Origin: Streptomyces hygroscopicus
Lineage (GTDB): Bacteria > Actinomycetota > Actinomycetes > Streptomycetales > Streptomycetaceae
Direction: 5' to 3'
Assembly (NCBI RefSeq): GCF_026168105.1
Contig: NZ_LBMW01000010.1
Span: 1-64,000 of the forward strand
DNA: 64,000 bases
Shown here: piece after piece, positions 1 to 7,671 of the stretch
Numbering within the stretch: position 1 is the stretch's first letter
Layout: every line of letters begins with the position of its first letter
The notes under the pieces: generated by a model
The model's database searches: none
Seen by the model: the letters and a program-made list of their open reading frames with translations, nothing else
Told to the model about the DNA's origin: nothing
Translations under genes and position numbers: made by a program

Positions 1-753
1 CCCGCTGGTCGCGGCGGGCGCGAAGGCCGGCCGCTGTTCGTCCGCGGCCCGGGCCGCGAGTGCGGCGCGACCGATCGCCCGGGCGGTCAGCCGCCGGTCC
101 CCGACCACCGCGGCGGCGGCCTCGTCGGCGACGCGCTCGACGGCAAGCCGGATCACCCCGGCCACGGGCCGCAGCCCGGGGTGGCAGAGCGCGGCGAGTT
201 CGGTGACAGCGAGGAAGTAGTGGTGGCCGCCCGCGTTGTGGGCCCGCTCGTGGGCGAAGAGCGCCTCGCGCTCCTGCGGGCTGAGGCTGCGGAGCATCCC
301 GGTGGTGACGACGATGCGATGCGGCCGCCCGGGCAGGGCGTACGCGTCCGGGTGCGGCGAGTCGATGACGCAGAGGTCGCCCGCTGTCGAGCGCAGGTCC
401 GCGTCGGAGGTGGCGGCCCGGAAGGCCCGCGCCTGGCGCAGCACGGTACGGACCACGGTCCACAGGCAGACGGCGAGCGCGCCGACCGAGAAGGCGGCCG
501 CGGGCACGACGAACATGTACGAGCCGGCGCGCAGCGGGCGTACCAGTTCACCGAACGCGGCGAAGAGGGGCAGCTGGAGCAGCCCGGTGAGGACGAAGGC
601 GCCCAGCGCGGTCAGGGAACAGCACACGAGCACGACCGTGGAGCCCGTCACCATCCACAACGCTGTCGCAGGTGCGAGCCGTTCCAGGGCGCGCCGTGCG
701 AGCGGGCCCACCAGGAACGGCAGCGCGAGCGGTACGAGGAGCAGGAAGGTCAC
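1..753 (-). CDS. M56/BlaR1-like integral membrane metalloprotease (3' end outside window)
   Basis: The reading frame opens at a GTG at 753 that overlaps the stop of the BlaI-type repressor gene (GTGA overlap), so the two are translationally coupled. It runs open for 251 codons to the window edge. The N-terminal third is hydrophobic with several likely membrane segments. A zinc-protease HExxH motif reads H-E-R-A-H at about 252-238, followed by a downstream D-E-A-A segment typical of M56 enzymes. By family, such proteases sense a cell-envelope signal and lead to loss of the partner BlaI repressor. The C-terminal sensor part, if any, lies beyond the window. Partner identity is clear; the signal is unknown. 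Confidence 0.88.
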   Translation of the reverse strand, partial: MTFLLLVPLALPFLVGPLARRALERLAPATALWMVTGSTVVLVCCSLTALGAFVLTGLLQLPLFAAFGELVRPLRAGSYMFVVPAAAFSVGALAVCLWTVVRTVLRQARAFRAATSDADLRSTAGDLCVIDSPHPDAYALPGRPHRIVVTTGMLRSLSPQEREALFAHERAHNAGGHHYFLAVTELAALCHPGLRPVAGVIRLAVERVADEAAAAVVGDRRLTARAIGRAALAARAADEQRPAFAPAATSG

Positions 754-1121
754 TGCTCACCGGATTCCAGCAGGTCCCGCAGGACGCGCTCGTCGGCTTC
801 GCTGAGCTGGGCGACGAACCGGGCGAGCACGGTGTGCCGGTCGCTGTCCCGGTCCAGTTCGGTGTGCATGCGCCGGGCGGTGAGCCCGTGCGCGTCCTGG
901 ACGGGGAAGTACGCGTAGCCGCGACCCTGACGCCGACGGCCGACGATGCCCTTCTCGTGCAGACGCGACAGGATGGTGGTCACCGTGGTACGGGCGAGGC
1001 CGGCTTCGAGGCTGAGCTGCACCTGGCCGGGGGTCTGGGGCGCCTGCGCCGCCCACAGGGCGGCCATGACGCTGGCTTCCAGCTCGCCCGCCGGGCGACG
1101 CTCGTCCTTCGCTTCGGTCAT
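750..1121 (-). CDS. BlaI/MecI/CopY-family transcriptional repressor
   Basis: A 123-residue protein, the normal size for BlaI. A winged-helix DNA-binding domain occupies about residues 15-80 (T-P-G-Q-V, then T-T-V-T-T-I-L-S-R-L as recognition helix, then a wing with G-R-R-R-Q-G-R-G-Y-A-Y). The C-terminal part is helical, as in the dimerisation domain. It is followed directly by the M56 protease gene, the standard repressor-sensor pair. Two CTACA-N4-TGTAG palindromes lie 27-59 bp upstream of its ATG and are probably its own operators. It likely represses itself and the protease, and possibly the divergent PAP2 gene. Confidence 0.93.
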   Translation of the reverse strand: MTEAKDERRPAGELEASVMAALWAAQAPQTPGQVQLSLEAGLARTTVTTILSRLHEKGIVGRRRQGRGYAYFPVQDAHGLTARRMHTELDRDSDRHTVLARFVAQLSEADERVLRDLLESGEQ

Positions 1122-1147
1122 GGAACCCTTCCTCGCCCCGTTGCCGT

Positions 1148-1180
1148 CTACATTTCTGTAGACCGTCTACAGGATTGTAG
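1148..1180. promoter_or_regulatory. Two tandem BlaI-type operators
   Basis: Two perfect palindromes, CTACATTTCTGTAG (1148-1161) and CTACAGGATTGTAG (1167-1180), have the form CTACA-N4-TGTAG with centres 19 bp apart. BlaI/MecI operators share the TACA...TGTA core. They lie between the divergent blaI-like and PAP2 genes, close to the blaI start, so they fit autorepression. Control of PAP2 is possible but not shown. Confidence 0.8.
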
Positions 1181-1242
1181 TCTTCACGGGTCCGGCCGAG
1201 GCCGAATGACCCGCCGGTCCATTATGAAAGGGGCTCACGGGC

Positions 1243-1977
1243 ATGGGCGCATCATGGTTGCACCGCGCCGCGGCACGCCGTCGTCGGGACGCCGTCGTGA
1301 AGCGGGCGGACACGGCCGACCTCGCCGGTTCGACGGCGGTGGGCGCTCTGGTGGCGTTCGTGCTGTTGTCGCTGACCGTCACGGGACGGTCCGGCGCCCC
1401 GCTGGTCGGCGACAAGGACCTGTTGGACTGGTCGGTCGCCCACCGCCCGCCTGCCGCGGTGACGGTGGCCCGGGCGCTGACGTACACGGGTACCGGGTTC
1501 GTGCCGTATGTGCTCGCCGCCCTGGCCGGTCTGCTGATGGGACGCACGGTGCGGCAGCGCGTGCTCACCACGGCGGCCTGCCTCGCCTGTCTGGCCGTCG
1601 GCGAGGCCGTGCGGTACGGCGTGATGTCACTGACGGCGCGTCCGCGCCCGGCGACGCGGTACTGGGTGACACACGCGTCGGGCTGGTCGTTCCCCTCCGG
1701 CCATACGACGACTGCCGCGATCACCGCCGGACTGCTGACCCTCGCGATCCTGGCCCGTGCGCCGCGGGGCGCGGCCGCGCTCCGGGCCGTGGTCCTCGGA
1801 TGGGGCGTGCTCGTCGGGCTCACCCGCGTGTATCTGGGCGTCCACTGGTTCTCCGATGTCCTGGGCGGCTGGCTGTTCACCCTGTGCTGGCTGAGCCTGT
1901 GCGTATACGTCGCCGCGCGGCTGGCCCCGCACATGGACGCCTGGAGATCACGATCCGCGCGGTCCCCGACGCCCTGA
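1243..1977 (+). CDS. PAP2-family membrane phosphatase
   Basis: A 244-residue protein with about five to six membrane helices. All three parts of the acid phosphatase signature are present: R124 with R-P near 133 (R-x-G-V-M-S-L-T-A-R-P-R-P), P-S-G-H at 151-154, and T-R-V-Y-L-G-V-H-W-F-S-D with R195, H201 and D205. The family dephosphorylates lipid phosphates such as undecaprenyl pyrophosphate or phosphatidate, with the active site facing outward. An AAAGGGG element lies about 10 bp upstream of the ATG. It is divergent from the BlaI/M56 pair, which suggests envelope-stress control. Substrate is not determined. Confidence 0.9.
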   Translation: MGASWLHRAAARRRRDAVVKRADTADLAGSTAVGALVAFVLLSLTVTGRSGAPLVGDKDLLDWSVAHRPPAAVTVARALTYTGTGFVPYVLAALAGLLMGRTVRQRVLTTAACLACLAVGEAVRYGVMSLTARPRPATRYWVTHASGWSFPSGHTTTAAITAGLLTLAILARAPRGAAALRAVVLGWGVLVGLTRVYLGVHWFSDVLGGWLFTLCWLSLCVYVAARLAPHMDAWRSRSARSPTP

Positions 1978-2069
1978 ACGGGGCCGGCGGGCCCGGACTC
2001 CCCGTGGCCCCGCCCGGAAAATGCGGGCCGGCCGGCTCCTGGCCGACGTGGCGTCAGGACGTGTGCCGT

Positions 2070-2098
2070 CGTGGCCCCCCCCGGCGTCGGGGGCCACG
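2070..2098. terminator. Bidirectional terminator hairpin between convergent genes
   Basis: The arms CGTGGCCCC (2070-2078) and GGGGCCACG (2090-2098) pair perfectly around a C/G-rich loop. The hairpin sits between the stop of the PAP2 gene and the stop of the convergent aldo/keto reductase, where a shared terminator is expected. There is no U-tract, as is usual in Streptomyces. Confidence 0.7.
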
Positions 2099-2102
2099 AG
2101 GC

Positions 2103-3020
2103 TCACTTCCCCTGTCGGTGCAGCGCGTCGAGGCGGGCCATGTCCTTGTCCGTCAGCCGCAGCGCACCCGCGGCCACGTTCTCCACGAGGTGATCCGGGT
2201 TGCCGGTGCCCGGAATGGCCAGGACGTGAGTTCCCTGCTGGAGCGTCCACGCCACCCGCACCTGGGCGGGCGTGGCGCCGTGCGCCCGCGCGACGTCCTC
2301 GACCACGTCTCCCGTTTCGCCCGCGTCGCCGACCGCGCCGTACTGCCCGCCGTTGCCCGCGACCGCGTAGAACGGCACGAAGGCGATGCCCTGCTCGTCG
2401 CAGATCCGCAGGAGTTCGTCCGTGTCCGGGTCGGGTGCGTGCAGCCCGTACTGGTTCTGTACACACACCACGGGCCCAATCGCCTGCGCCTCGGCGAGAT
2501 GGCGGGGTTCGACGCCCGAGATGCCGAGGTGCCGGATCAGCCCGGCCTCGCGCAGTTCGGCGAGCGCGCCGAAGTGTTCGGCGATCGAGTCCCAGCCGCG
2601 CATACGGCGGAGATTGACCACGTCCAGATGGTCCCGGCCGAGCTGCCGCAGGTTCTCCTCGACATGCCCGCGCAACTCGTCCGGACGGGCCGCGGCGCCC
2701 CACTCCCCCGAGTAGTCGCGGTAGGGGCCCACCTTGGTCACGATGACCAGGTCGTCGTCGTACGGCGCCAGCGCGCTGTTGATCAGTTCGTTCGCGGAGC
2801 GCAGCGAAGAGAAGTAGAAGGCGGCCGTGTCGATGTGGTTGACACCGAGTTCGACCGCCTTCCGCAGCACGGCGATCGACCGCTCGCGGTCGCTCGGCGT
2901 TCCGAGGTGGAAGGCGGCACTGCCCGTCAGCCGCATCGCGCCGAAGCCGATGCGGTGGACGGGCAGGTCGCCGAGTTTCCAGGTGCCCGCGGCATCCGCG
3001 GTGATCGTTTCGGGGGTCAT
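2103..3020 (-). CDS. Aldo/keto reductase family oxidoreductase
   Basis: A 305-residue TIM-barrel AKR. The tetrad residues D64 (N-H-I-D-T-A), Y69 and K96 (V-T-K-V-G) are visible. At the usual catalytic His after strand 4 the sequence is D-V-V-N-L-R-R, so Arg138 stands in the His position. The C-terminal NADPH site (I-P-G-T-G-N-P-D-H-L) is intact. The family reduces aldehydes and ketones with NADPH; a subgroup with N-L-R in place of the His exists among bacterial AKRs. The missing His means the substrate class should not be assumed. Monocistronic, convergent with PAP2. Confidence 0.9.
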   Translation of the reverse strand: MTPETITADAAGTWKLGDLPVHRIGFGAMRLTGSAAFHLGTPSDRERSIAVLRKAVELGVNHIDTAAFYFSSLRSANELINSALAPYDDDLVIVTKVGPYRDYSGEWGAAARPDELRGHVEENLRQLGRDHLDVVNLRRMRGWDSIAEHFGALAELREAGLIRHLGISGVEPRHLAEAQAIGPVVCVQNQYGLHAPDPDTDELLRICDEQGIAFVPFYAVAGNGGQYGAVGDAGETGDVVEDVARAHGATPAQVRVAWTLQQGTHVLAIPGTGNPDHLVENVAAGALRLTDKDMARLDALHRQGK

Positions 3021-3061
3021 CCGGGGATCATGCGCAGACTTCGCTCACCGGCGCACCCGGT

Positions 3062-4432
3062 TTACGGATACGTGTACGTGTTCAAGGTGTTCACGGCGGA
3101 CGCCGGGTCGCCGAGGTCGTAGCGGTCGACGGCGAGGTAGTTGGGCTTCTTGCGGGCGGCGGGCTGGCAGAACCGCTGGGCGCGGTCGGCGAGTTTGGTG
3201 TTGTCCGTCTGTGCCGTGGCCGCGATCGTCACGTCACGGAAGTGGTTCATGACGAACAGCGGGCGAAAGCCCGGCTCGGTGCGGGTGAGCGGGATGGTGG
3301 TGTTCGCGTCGTACCAGCGGCTGTAGCAGGACCAGTCGGAGGAGCCGAGGCCCGAGCCCATGGACCAGTAGTTCTCCACCGTCCAGTCCCTCTGGTACAT
3401 CACGCCGAAACTGTCGCGGGTGAGTCCTGCTGCCTCGTCCGAGGAGCGGCTGTGGTCGGTGAAGATCAGCAGGCGGTGGTTGGCGGCGATCAGATCGGCC
3501 ACCCTCGGCCAGCCGTTCTGTTTCACACCCGTCCGGTCGGGCCGGTAGAGCACGTCCGGCAGGCCGTTGACGCGGGCCAGTTCGCTGCGCAGGACACCCG
3601 GATCGACATAGTCCTCGAGGAAGACGGTGATGAACTGATCGGGGTGGGCCTTGAGGAAGTCCACGATCCGCTGGACGTCCACCCACAGGGCGACCGGGCG
3701 GCTGACCAGGGTGCAGCTGTTGTGGCAGAGGATCGCGCCGTCGGGGGTCTGGTGGATGTCCAGCATGAATCCCCGTACGCCCTCGCCGAGTTGCTGGTCG
3801 ATGCCGCGCACCTGGTTCGGCACCAGGTTCACGAAGGGCGGGGCGAATCCGCCGTCGACTCCGTTGGCGTAGGCGTTGTGCGCGGTGAGGAACGTGACCT
3901 GGTCGAGGGTGCGCTGATCGGCGGACGGCATGGGGCCGGTGGGCGACGTGACCGGGGTGAGGTACCAGGAGGAGAGGCCGCCGGGGGAGCCGACGGCCAA
4001 CTGGGCCGGGTAGTTGGCGCCGGAGGGCTTGGCCGCGACGGTCAGATATCGCTCGGCCCCGGGGGCTTTGAGCGTGTACCGGTCACCATCGACGGGCGCG
4101 ATCTCCCAGACCGCGTCGGCACTCGTGCACGCGACCGTGCGGGCCTGGTCGCCGGAGCGGCCGAGGCAACTGCCCGCGGTGTCGGCGCTTTCGAGGACGT
4201 ACGAGGTTCCGCTCGCTCTCAGGTTCCACTGCTGGTGGTCCTCGTTGCCCTTCGGGTTGTGCTGTTCGACGGCTCCCCCGTTGTCGGCCGCGTCGAGCCC
4301 GGTGGCGGCGCTCTGGACATAGTAGGCGCCTGCGGACGGAACCGCGGCCGCGGCGCTGGAGGAGGCGGGGGGCACCACGACCGCGGCGGCCAGCGCCGCG
4401 GTCGTGGCGAGCAGGGCGTGGGGGGTGCGCAT
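3062..4432 (-). CDS. Secreted PI-PLC-X domain protein with N-terminal ricin-like (beta-trefoil) region
   Basis: The start was placed at the ATG at 4432, where GAAGGG lies about 9-10 bp upstream and a signal peptide begins at once (M-R-T-P-H, a hydrophobic Ala/Val stretch, then an A-rich cleavage region). An upstream in-frame ATG at 4471 would add 13 non-signal residues. After the signal come about 120 residues resembling a carbohydrate-binding beta-trefoil (Q-Q-W-N-L type motifs). The catalytic part follows with T-A-H-N-A-Y and L-D-I-H...C-H-N-S-C, giving the two histidines of the PI-PLC X box. The protein is 456 residues. It probably cleaves phosphoinositides or a related lipid outside the cell; the substrate is inferred. 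Confidence 0.85.
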   Translation of the reverse strand: MRTPHALLATTAALAAAVVVPPASSSAAAAVPSAGAYYVQSAATGLDAADNGGAVEQHNPKGNEDHQQWNLRASGTSYVLESADTAGSCLGRSGDQARTVACTSADAVWEIAPVDGDRYTLKAPGAERYLTVAAKPSGANYPAQLAVGSPGGLSSWYLTPVTSPTGPMPSADQRTLDQVTFLTAHNAYANGVDGGFAPPFVNLVPNQVRGIDQQLGEGVRGFMLDIHQTPDGAILCHNSCTLVSRPVALWVDVQRIVDFLKAHPDQFITVFLEDYVDPGVLRSELARVNGLPDVLYRPDRTGVKQNGWPRVADLIAANHRLLIFTDHSRSSDEAAGLTRDSFGVMYQRDWTVENYWSMGSGLGSSDWSCYSRWYDANTTIPLTRTEPGFRPLFVMNHFRDVTIAATAQTDNTKLADRAQRFCQPAARKKPNYLAVDRYDLGDPASAVNTLNTYTYP

Positions 4433-4495
4433 GACGGGTGTGCCCTTCGTCGGCAGATCGGTCAGGTGCATGACACCATCCCCTGCGGTCCGGCG

Positions 4496-5206
4496 TCAGC
4501 AGGAGAGGTTGCCGCCCGGTGAAACTCCGAGGATCTGCGTGAACCGCCGGTAGGCGTCGACGCGGCTCTGCACTTGGGCGGGGTTCTTGCCGTCGCACTC
4601 CAGGGCGCCGTTGATGCTGCGGATGGTCTGGCCGAAGCCCGCGCCGTTCACCATGGCGTTGTGGCCGGTCATGGAGCCGGGGCCGGACTGGGTGTTCCAG
4701 TACCACAGGCCCGTCTTCCAGGCGACGGCGGCGTCGTTCTGCACCCGGTAGGGGTTGTTGAGCAGATCGATGCCGAGCGCGTCGCCCGCGGCCTTGTAGT
4801 TGAAGTTCCAGCTGAGCTGGAGCGGCCCGCGCCCGTAGTAGGCCGACTGGCCCGCCGGACATCCGTACGGTTGGCTCCAGTCGCAGTAGTGCGGGTAGTT
4901 GGCGGTGTTCTGCTCGACCACGTACACCAGCCCGCCGGTCTCGTGCCCGACGTTGGCGAGGAAGGCCGCGGCCTCCTGCTTCCTCACCGTGTCGCTGCCG
5001 GTGTTCGCGAAGGCCGGATACGCACCGAGGGCGGCCGTGAGCCCGCCGTAGGTGTAGAAGGAGTTCCGGCCCGGGAACATCTGGTTGAACTGCGCCTCGC
5101 TCACGACGAACCCGGCGGCGGACGCCGTGGGAGCCGACTGCAGGACCAGGGCGGTGCCCGAGACGGCGAGCGAGGTCAGGACTGCGGCGATGCGGCGCCT
5201 CAACAC
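4496..5206 (-). CDS. Secreted GH19 chitinase (catalytic domain only)
   Basis: The start was set at GTG 5206 because AAGGAG (5215-5220) lies 8 bp upstream and a signal peptide follows immediately (L-R-R-R-I-A-A-V-L, ending near T-A-S-A-A). The mature enzyme is a single GH19 domain of about 205 residues. G-H-E-T-G-G carries the catalytic Glu89, and V-E-Q-N nine residues later carries Glu98, the spacing of bacterial ChiC/ChiG chitinases. Y-Y-G-R-G-P-L-Q-L-S-W-N and the C-terminal cysteines are also typical. It hydrolyses chitin with inversion. There is no separate chitin-binding domain. Two tandem DasR-like boxes lie about 140-170 bp upstream. Confidence 0.94.
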   Translation of the reverse strand: MLRRRIAAVLTSLAVSGTALVLQSAPTASAAGFVVSEAQFNQMFPGRNSFYTYGGLTAALGAYPAFANTGSDTVRKQEAAAFLANVGHETGGLVYVVEQNTANYPHYCDWSQPYGCPAGQSAYYGRGPLQLSWNFNYKAAGDALGIDLLNNPYRVQNDAAVAWKTGLWYWNTQSGPGSMTGHNAMVNGAGFGQTIRSINGALECDGKNPAQVQSRVDAYRRFTQILGVSPGGNLSC

Positions 5207-5342
5207 AGGATCAACTCCTTTGTGCGACACGGCCGCTCCCCACAAGGGCAGGGCGGAGCCGAGCCTTGCGCGCACGCGCCGGCGGTACCGGCCACGGCGT
5301 GGGGGCGGCCGTGGTGGGGGGTGTGGAGGCACACTCAACCGC

Positions 5343-5375
5343 TTTGGTCTGTACCAGTCAAGGGTGTAGACCAGT
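5343..5375 (-). promoter_or_regulatory. Tandem DasR-like boxes / chitinase direct repeats
   Basis: Read on the minus strand, ACTGGTCTACACCCTT (5375-5360) and ACTGGTACAGACCAAA (5358-5343) are direct repeats 17 bp apart. Against the known DasR element ACTGGTCTAGACCACT they match at 13 and 12 of 16 positions. Paired repeats of this kind are the known hallmark of Streptomyces chitinase promoters. They sit upstream of the GH19 gene and point to N-acetylglucosamine-responsive control. Binding itself is inferred. Confidence 0.8.
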
Positions 5376-5400
5376 CAACTGTCGTACCGGCAAGACGGCT

Positions 5401-5430
5401 CGAGCCCGGTCGCAAGCGCGACCGGGCTCG
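5401..5430 (-). terminator. Terminator of the aldehyde dehydrogenase gene
   Basis: A perfect 13-bp stem, CGAGCCCGGTCGC (5401-5413) with GCGACCGGGCTCG (5418-5430), closes a 4-nt loop. It lies 16 bp after the stop of the minus-strand aldehyde dehydrogenase and would insulate the chitinase promoter from read-through. Confidence 0.8.
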
Positions 5431-5445
5431 ATGACTCGAGGAGAC

Positions 5446-6768
5446 TCAGCCCAGCGGCTTCTCCAGAACCGCCTTGCGGTGGCTGAACGTCTCGATCGAG
5501 TAGCGGCCGTGATAGCTGCCCATGCCGCTCTCCCCCACACCGCCGAACGGCAGGTCGGAGACGGTGAGATGGGCGAGCGGCAGGCCGTAGCCGAGGCCAC
5601 CGGAGGATGTCTCGGCGGCGATCCGCCGCCGGGTGTCGTCGGACTCGGTGAAGACGTACAGCGCCAGCGGCTTGTCCCGGTCGTTGATGAAGTCGATCGC
5701 CTCGTCCAGTCCGGACACGGTGACGACGGGCAGGATGGGGCCGAAGATCTCCTCCTGCATCACCGGGGACGTGGGGTCGACGTCGGCGAGGACGGTCGGC
5801 GCCATGTACTTCGTCGTACGGTCGCTGCCGCCGCCCACGACCACCCGACCGGAGTCGATCAGGCCACTGAGACGGTCGAAGTGGCGTTCGTTGACGATCC
5901 GGCCGTACTCGCCGTGGGCGGCGGGGTCCGTGCCGTAGAGCGCCTCGACGGCCCGGACGAGCGCCTTTTCGAGGCCGGCAGCGGTCTCCGGGTCGGTCAG
6001 GACGTAGTCGGGGGCCACGCAGGTCTGCCCCGCGTTGAGGAACTTGCCGCGGGCCAGCCGTTCGGCGACCACCTCGAGGCCGGCGCCCCGGTCGACGAAC
6101 ACCGGGGACTTGCCGCCGAGTTCGAGGGTGACCGGGGTGAGGTGCTCGGCCGCGGCCCGCATGACGATGCGGCCGACCGTGCCGTTGCCCGTGTAGAAGA
6201 TGTGGTCGAAGCGCTCGGCCAGCAGGGCCGTGGTCTCCGGGACGCCTCCCTCGATCACGGCGACCGCCTCGGTGTCCAGGTATGCCGGCAGCAGACGGGC
6301 GAGTGCGGCCGAGGTGACCGGAGCCAGCTCACTCGGCTTGGCGACGACCGCGTTGCCCGCGGCCAGCGCGCCGATCATGGGAGTCAGCAGGAGCTGCGCC
6401 GGGTAGTTCCAGGGCGCGATGACCAGGACCACGCCCAGCGGGTCGTACTGCGTCCAAGCCGTCGCGTCCCCGCCGAGATGCGCGGGGACCGGAGCGGGCT
6501 CGGGGTTCAGCCACTCGCCGAGGTGATGCAGCGTGTGGTCGATCTCCCGGACCGTGAAGTCGATCTCGGTGCGGTAGGCCTCGGTGGAGCTCTTGCCCAG
6601 GTCCGCGTGCAGGGCGGCGGCCAGCTCCGGCCCGTTCTCCGTCAGCATGGTGCGCAGGCTGCGCAGCTGGGCCGTGCGCCACTCGACGGGCTTGGTGCGG
6701 CCGGTGCGGAAAGTGGCGCGCAGCCGAGCCACGGCTTCGGCGGGCTGCTCGGTGCTGGGGTGGTTCAC
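5446..6768 (-). CDS. NAD(P)-dependent aldehyde dehydrogenase (class 3-like)
   Basis: A 440-residue ALDH when started at GTG 6768, where the coding pattern begins; a longer in-frame start at 6837 adds residues that do not look like ALDH. Visible family motifs are P-W-N-Y-P (N-terminal anchor), K-P-S-E (cofactor Lys), F-Y-T-G-N-G-T-V-G (cofactor loop), L-E-L-G-G-K-S-P (general base Glu) and N-A-G-Q-T-C (catalytic Cys). The short length and the C-terminal form place it with fatty/aromatic (class 3, coniferyl-type) ALDHs. It oxidises an aldehyde to an acid. Monocistronic with its own terminator. The natural substrate is not evident. Confidence 0.9.
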   Translation of the reverse strand: MNHPSTEQPAEAVARLRATFRTGRTKPVEWRTAQLRSLRTMLTENGPELAAALHADLGKSSTEAYRTEIDFTVREIDHTLHHLGEWLNPEPAPVPAHLGGDATAWTQYDPLGVVLVIAPWNYPAQLLLTPMIGALAAGNAVVAKPSELAPVTSAALARLLPAYLDTEAVAVIEGGVPETTALLAERFDHIFYTGNGTVGRIVMRAAAEHLTPVTLELGGKSPVFVDRGAGLEVVAERLARGKFLNAGQTCVAPDYVLTDPETAAGLEKALVRAVEALYGTDPAAHGEYGRIVNERHFDRLSGLIDSGRVVVGGGSDRTTKYMAPTVLADVDPTSPVMQEEIFGPILPVVTVSGLDEAIDFINDRDKPLALYVFTESDDTRRRIAAETSSGGLGYGLPLAHLTVSDLPFGGVGESGMGSYHGRYSIETFSHRKAVLEKPLG

Positions 6769-6950
6769 GGTGCCTCGCAGGTGGTGCGGGGTCCTTGCGC
6801 GCAAGGACGTCTCTGGCCAGTCAGGTGTAAACGCCAACCTTTCAAATGGTCAAATAAATTCCGGCGCCGCGCACCACCCTGCGTATGAGCCTTACGTCAC
6901 ACCCGCCGGCCGCGCGGCCCGGGCCCGTTGCCACGCCACGCCACGGGGAA

Positions 6951-7216
6951 TCAGACGTCCGCCTCTCCTGCGGCCCCACCCCGCCGCCGTTCCAGGCAGT
7001 CACCTTGCGCCGGGGTCCCGGGGAGGGCGATGGCCGCCTCGTGGGCGCCCTCGGCGTCGCCGCCCGGCCCGGGCGGCGCAGCAGTTCGGCGTGGACCGCC
7101 TGGACCGCTTCCTCTGCGAGGCCGATGTCGCCGAGGAAGATGAAACGGACGAGGACGAAGACCACGCCGCTGTACTCGGCACGTCGGACGGCCTCGGCGT
7201 CGCCGGGGCTCCGGCA
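6951..7216 (-). pseudogene. Collapsed ECF sigma factor gene (internal deletion plus frameshift)
   Basis: Directly after the YciI stop, one frame reads D-A-E-A-V-R-R-A-E-Y-S-G-V-V and G-D-I-G-L-A-E-E-A-V-Q-A, the region-2 start of RpoE/SigJ-like ECF factors that normally accompany YciI genes. It then continues as V-H-A-E-L-L-R-R-P-G. A second frame carries on as D-A-E-G-A-H-E-A-A-I-A-L-P-G-T-P-A with C-L-E-R-R, matching the extreme C-terminus of the same family. About 300 central codons are missing and the frame changes near 7080. What remains encodes neither a complete region 2 nor region 4. Identification rests on family recognition by eye. Confidence 0.65.
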
Positions 7217-7573
7217 TCAGTCCTCGGCCGGATGCATGAAGGGGCGCACCTCGATGGGGAGGGTGGTCGCTCGGGTCGCCTTCCGGCCCCACTCGAGAGC
7301 CGCGTCCAGGTCAGGGGCCTTGATCAGGCAGAGGCCGCCCAGATACTCCTTGCCCTCGGCGTAGGGCCCGTCGGTGATCAGCACCTCGCCGCCCTCGGGC
7401 CGCAGGACGGTGGCCTTCTCGGGGCCCTGCAGTCCGCCGGCGAAGACCCAGGCTCCTGCCTCGCGCAGCTCCTCGTGGAATGTCTCGACGTTGTGCATGA
7501 TCGCCGCGAGCGCCTCGGCCGAGGGCGGCTCGCCCTCGCTCGGCTGGATCACACTGAGCAGGTAGTACTTCAT
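7217..7573 (-). CDS. YciI/DGPF-domain protein
   Basis: A 118-residue protein starting M-K-Y-Y-L-L at 7573 with an excellent AAGGAGG six bases upstream; an in-frame GTG/ATG further up adds non-homologous residues. It has the family features: an N-terminal K-Y-Y-L-L-S-V strand, central A-G-A-W-V-F-A-G-G-L, and D-G-P-Y-A-E-G-K-E-Y-L-G-G, the DGPF loop. Family members form small ferredoxin-like dimers and are encoded with SigJ-type ECF sigma factors. Here the sigma partner immediately downstream is a wreck, so the protein is an orphan. Biochemical role is unknown. Confidence 0.9.
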   Translation of the reverse strand: MKYYLLSVIQPSEGEPPSAEALAAIMHNVETFHEELREAGAWVFAGGLQGPEKATVLRPEGGEVLITDGPYAEGKEYLGGLCLIKAPDLDAALEWGRKATRATTLPIEVRPFMHPAED

Positions 7574-7671
7574 GACGTCCTCCTTGGCTCCATGGGGTTC
7601 TGTCACCTCCTACACGAACGGCACAGCCCCGGATCGACACCTCGCCCGAAGACATCGGGAGAATCCTCTTC

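Noticed and set aside
672-3122. An 816-codon plus-strand frame across BlaI, PAP2 and the aldo/keto reductase
   Set aside because: It crosses three convincing genes in other frames and has no recognisable domain.
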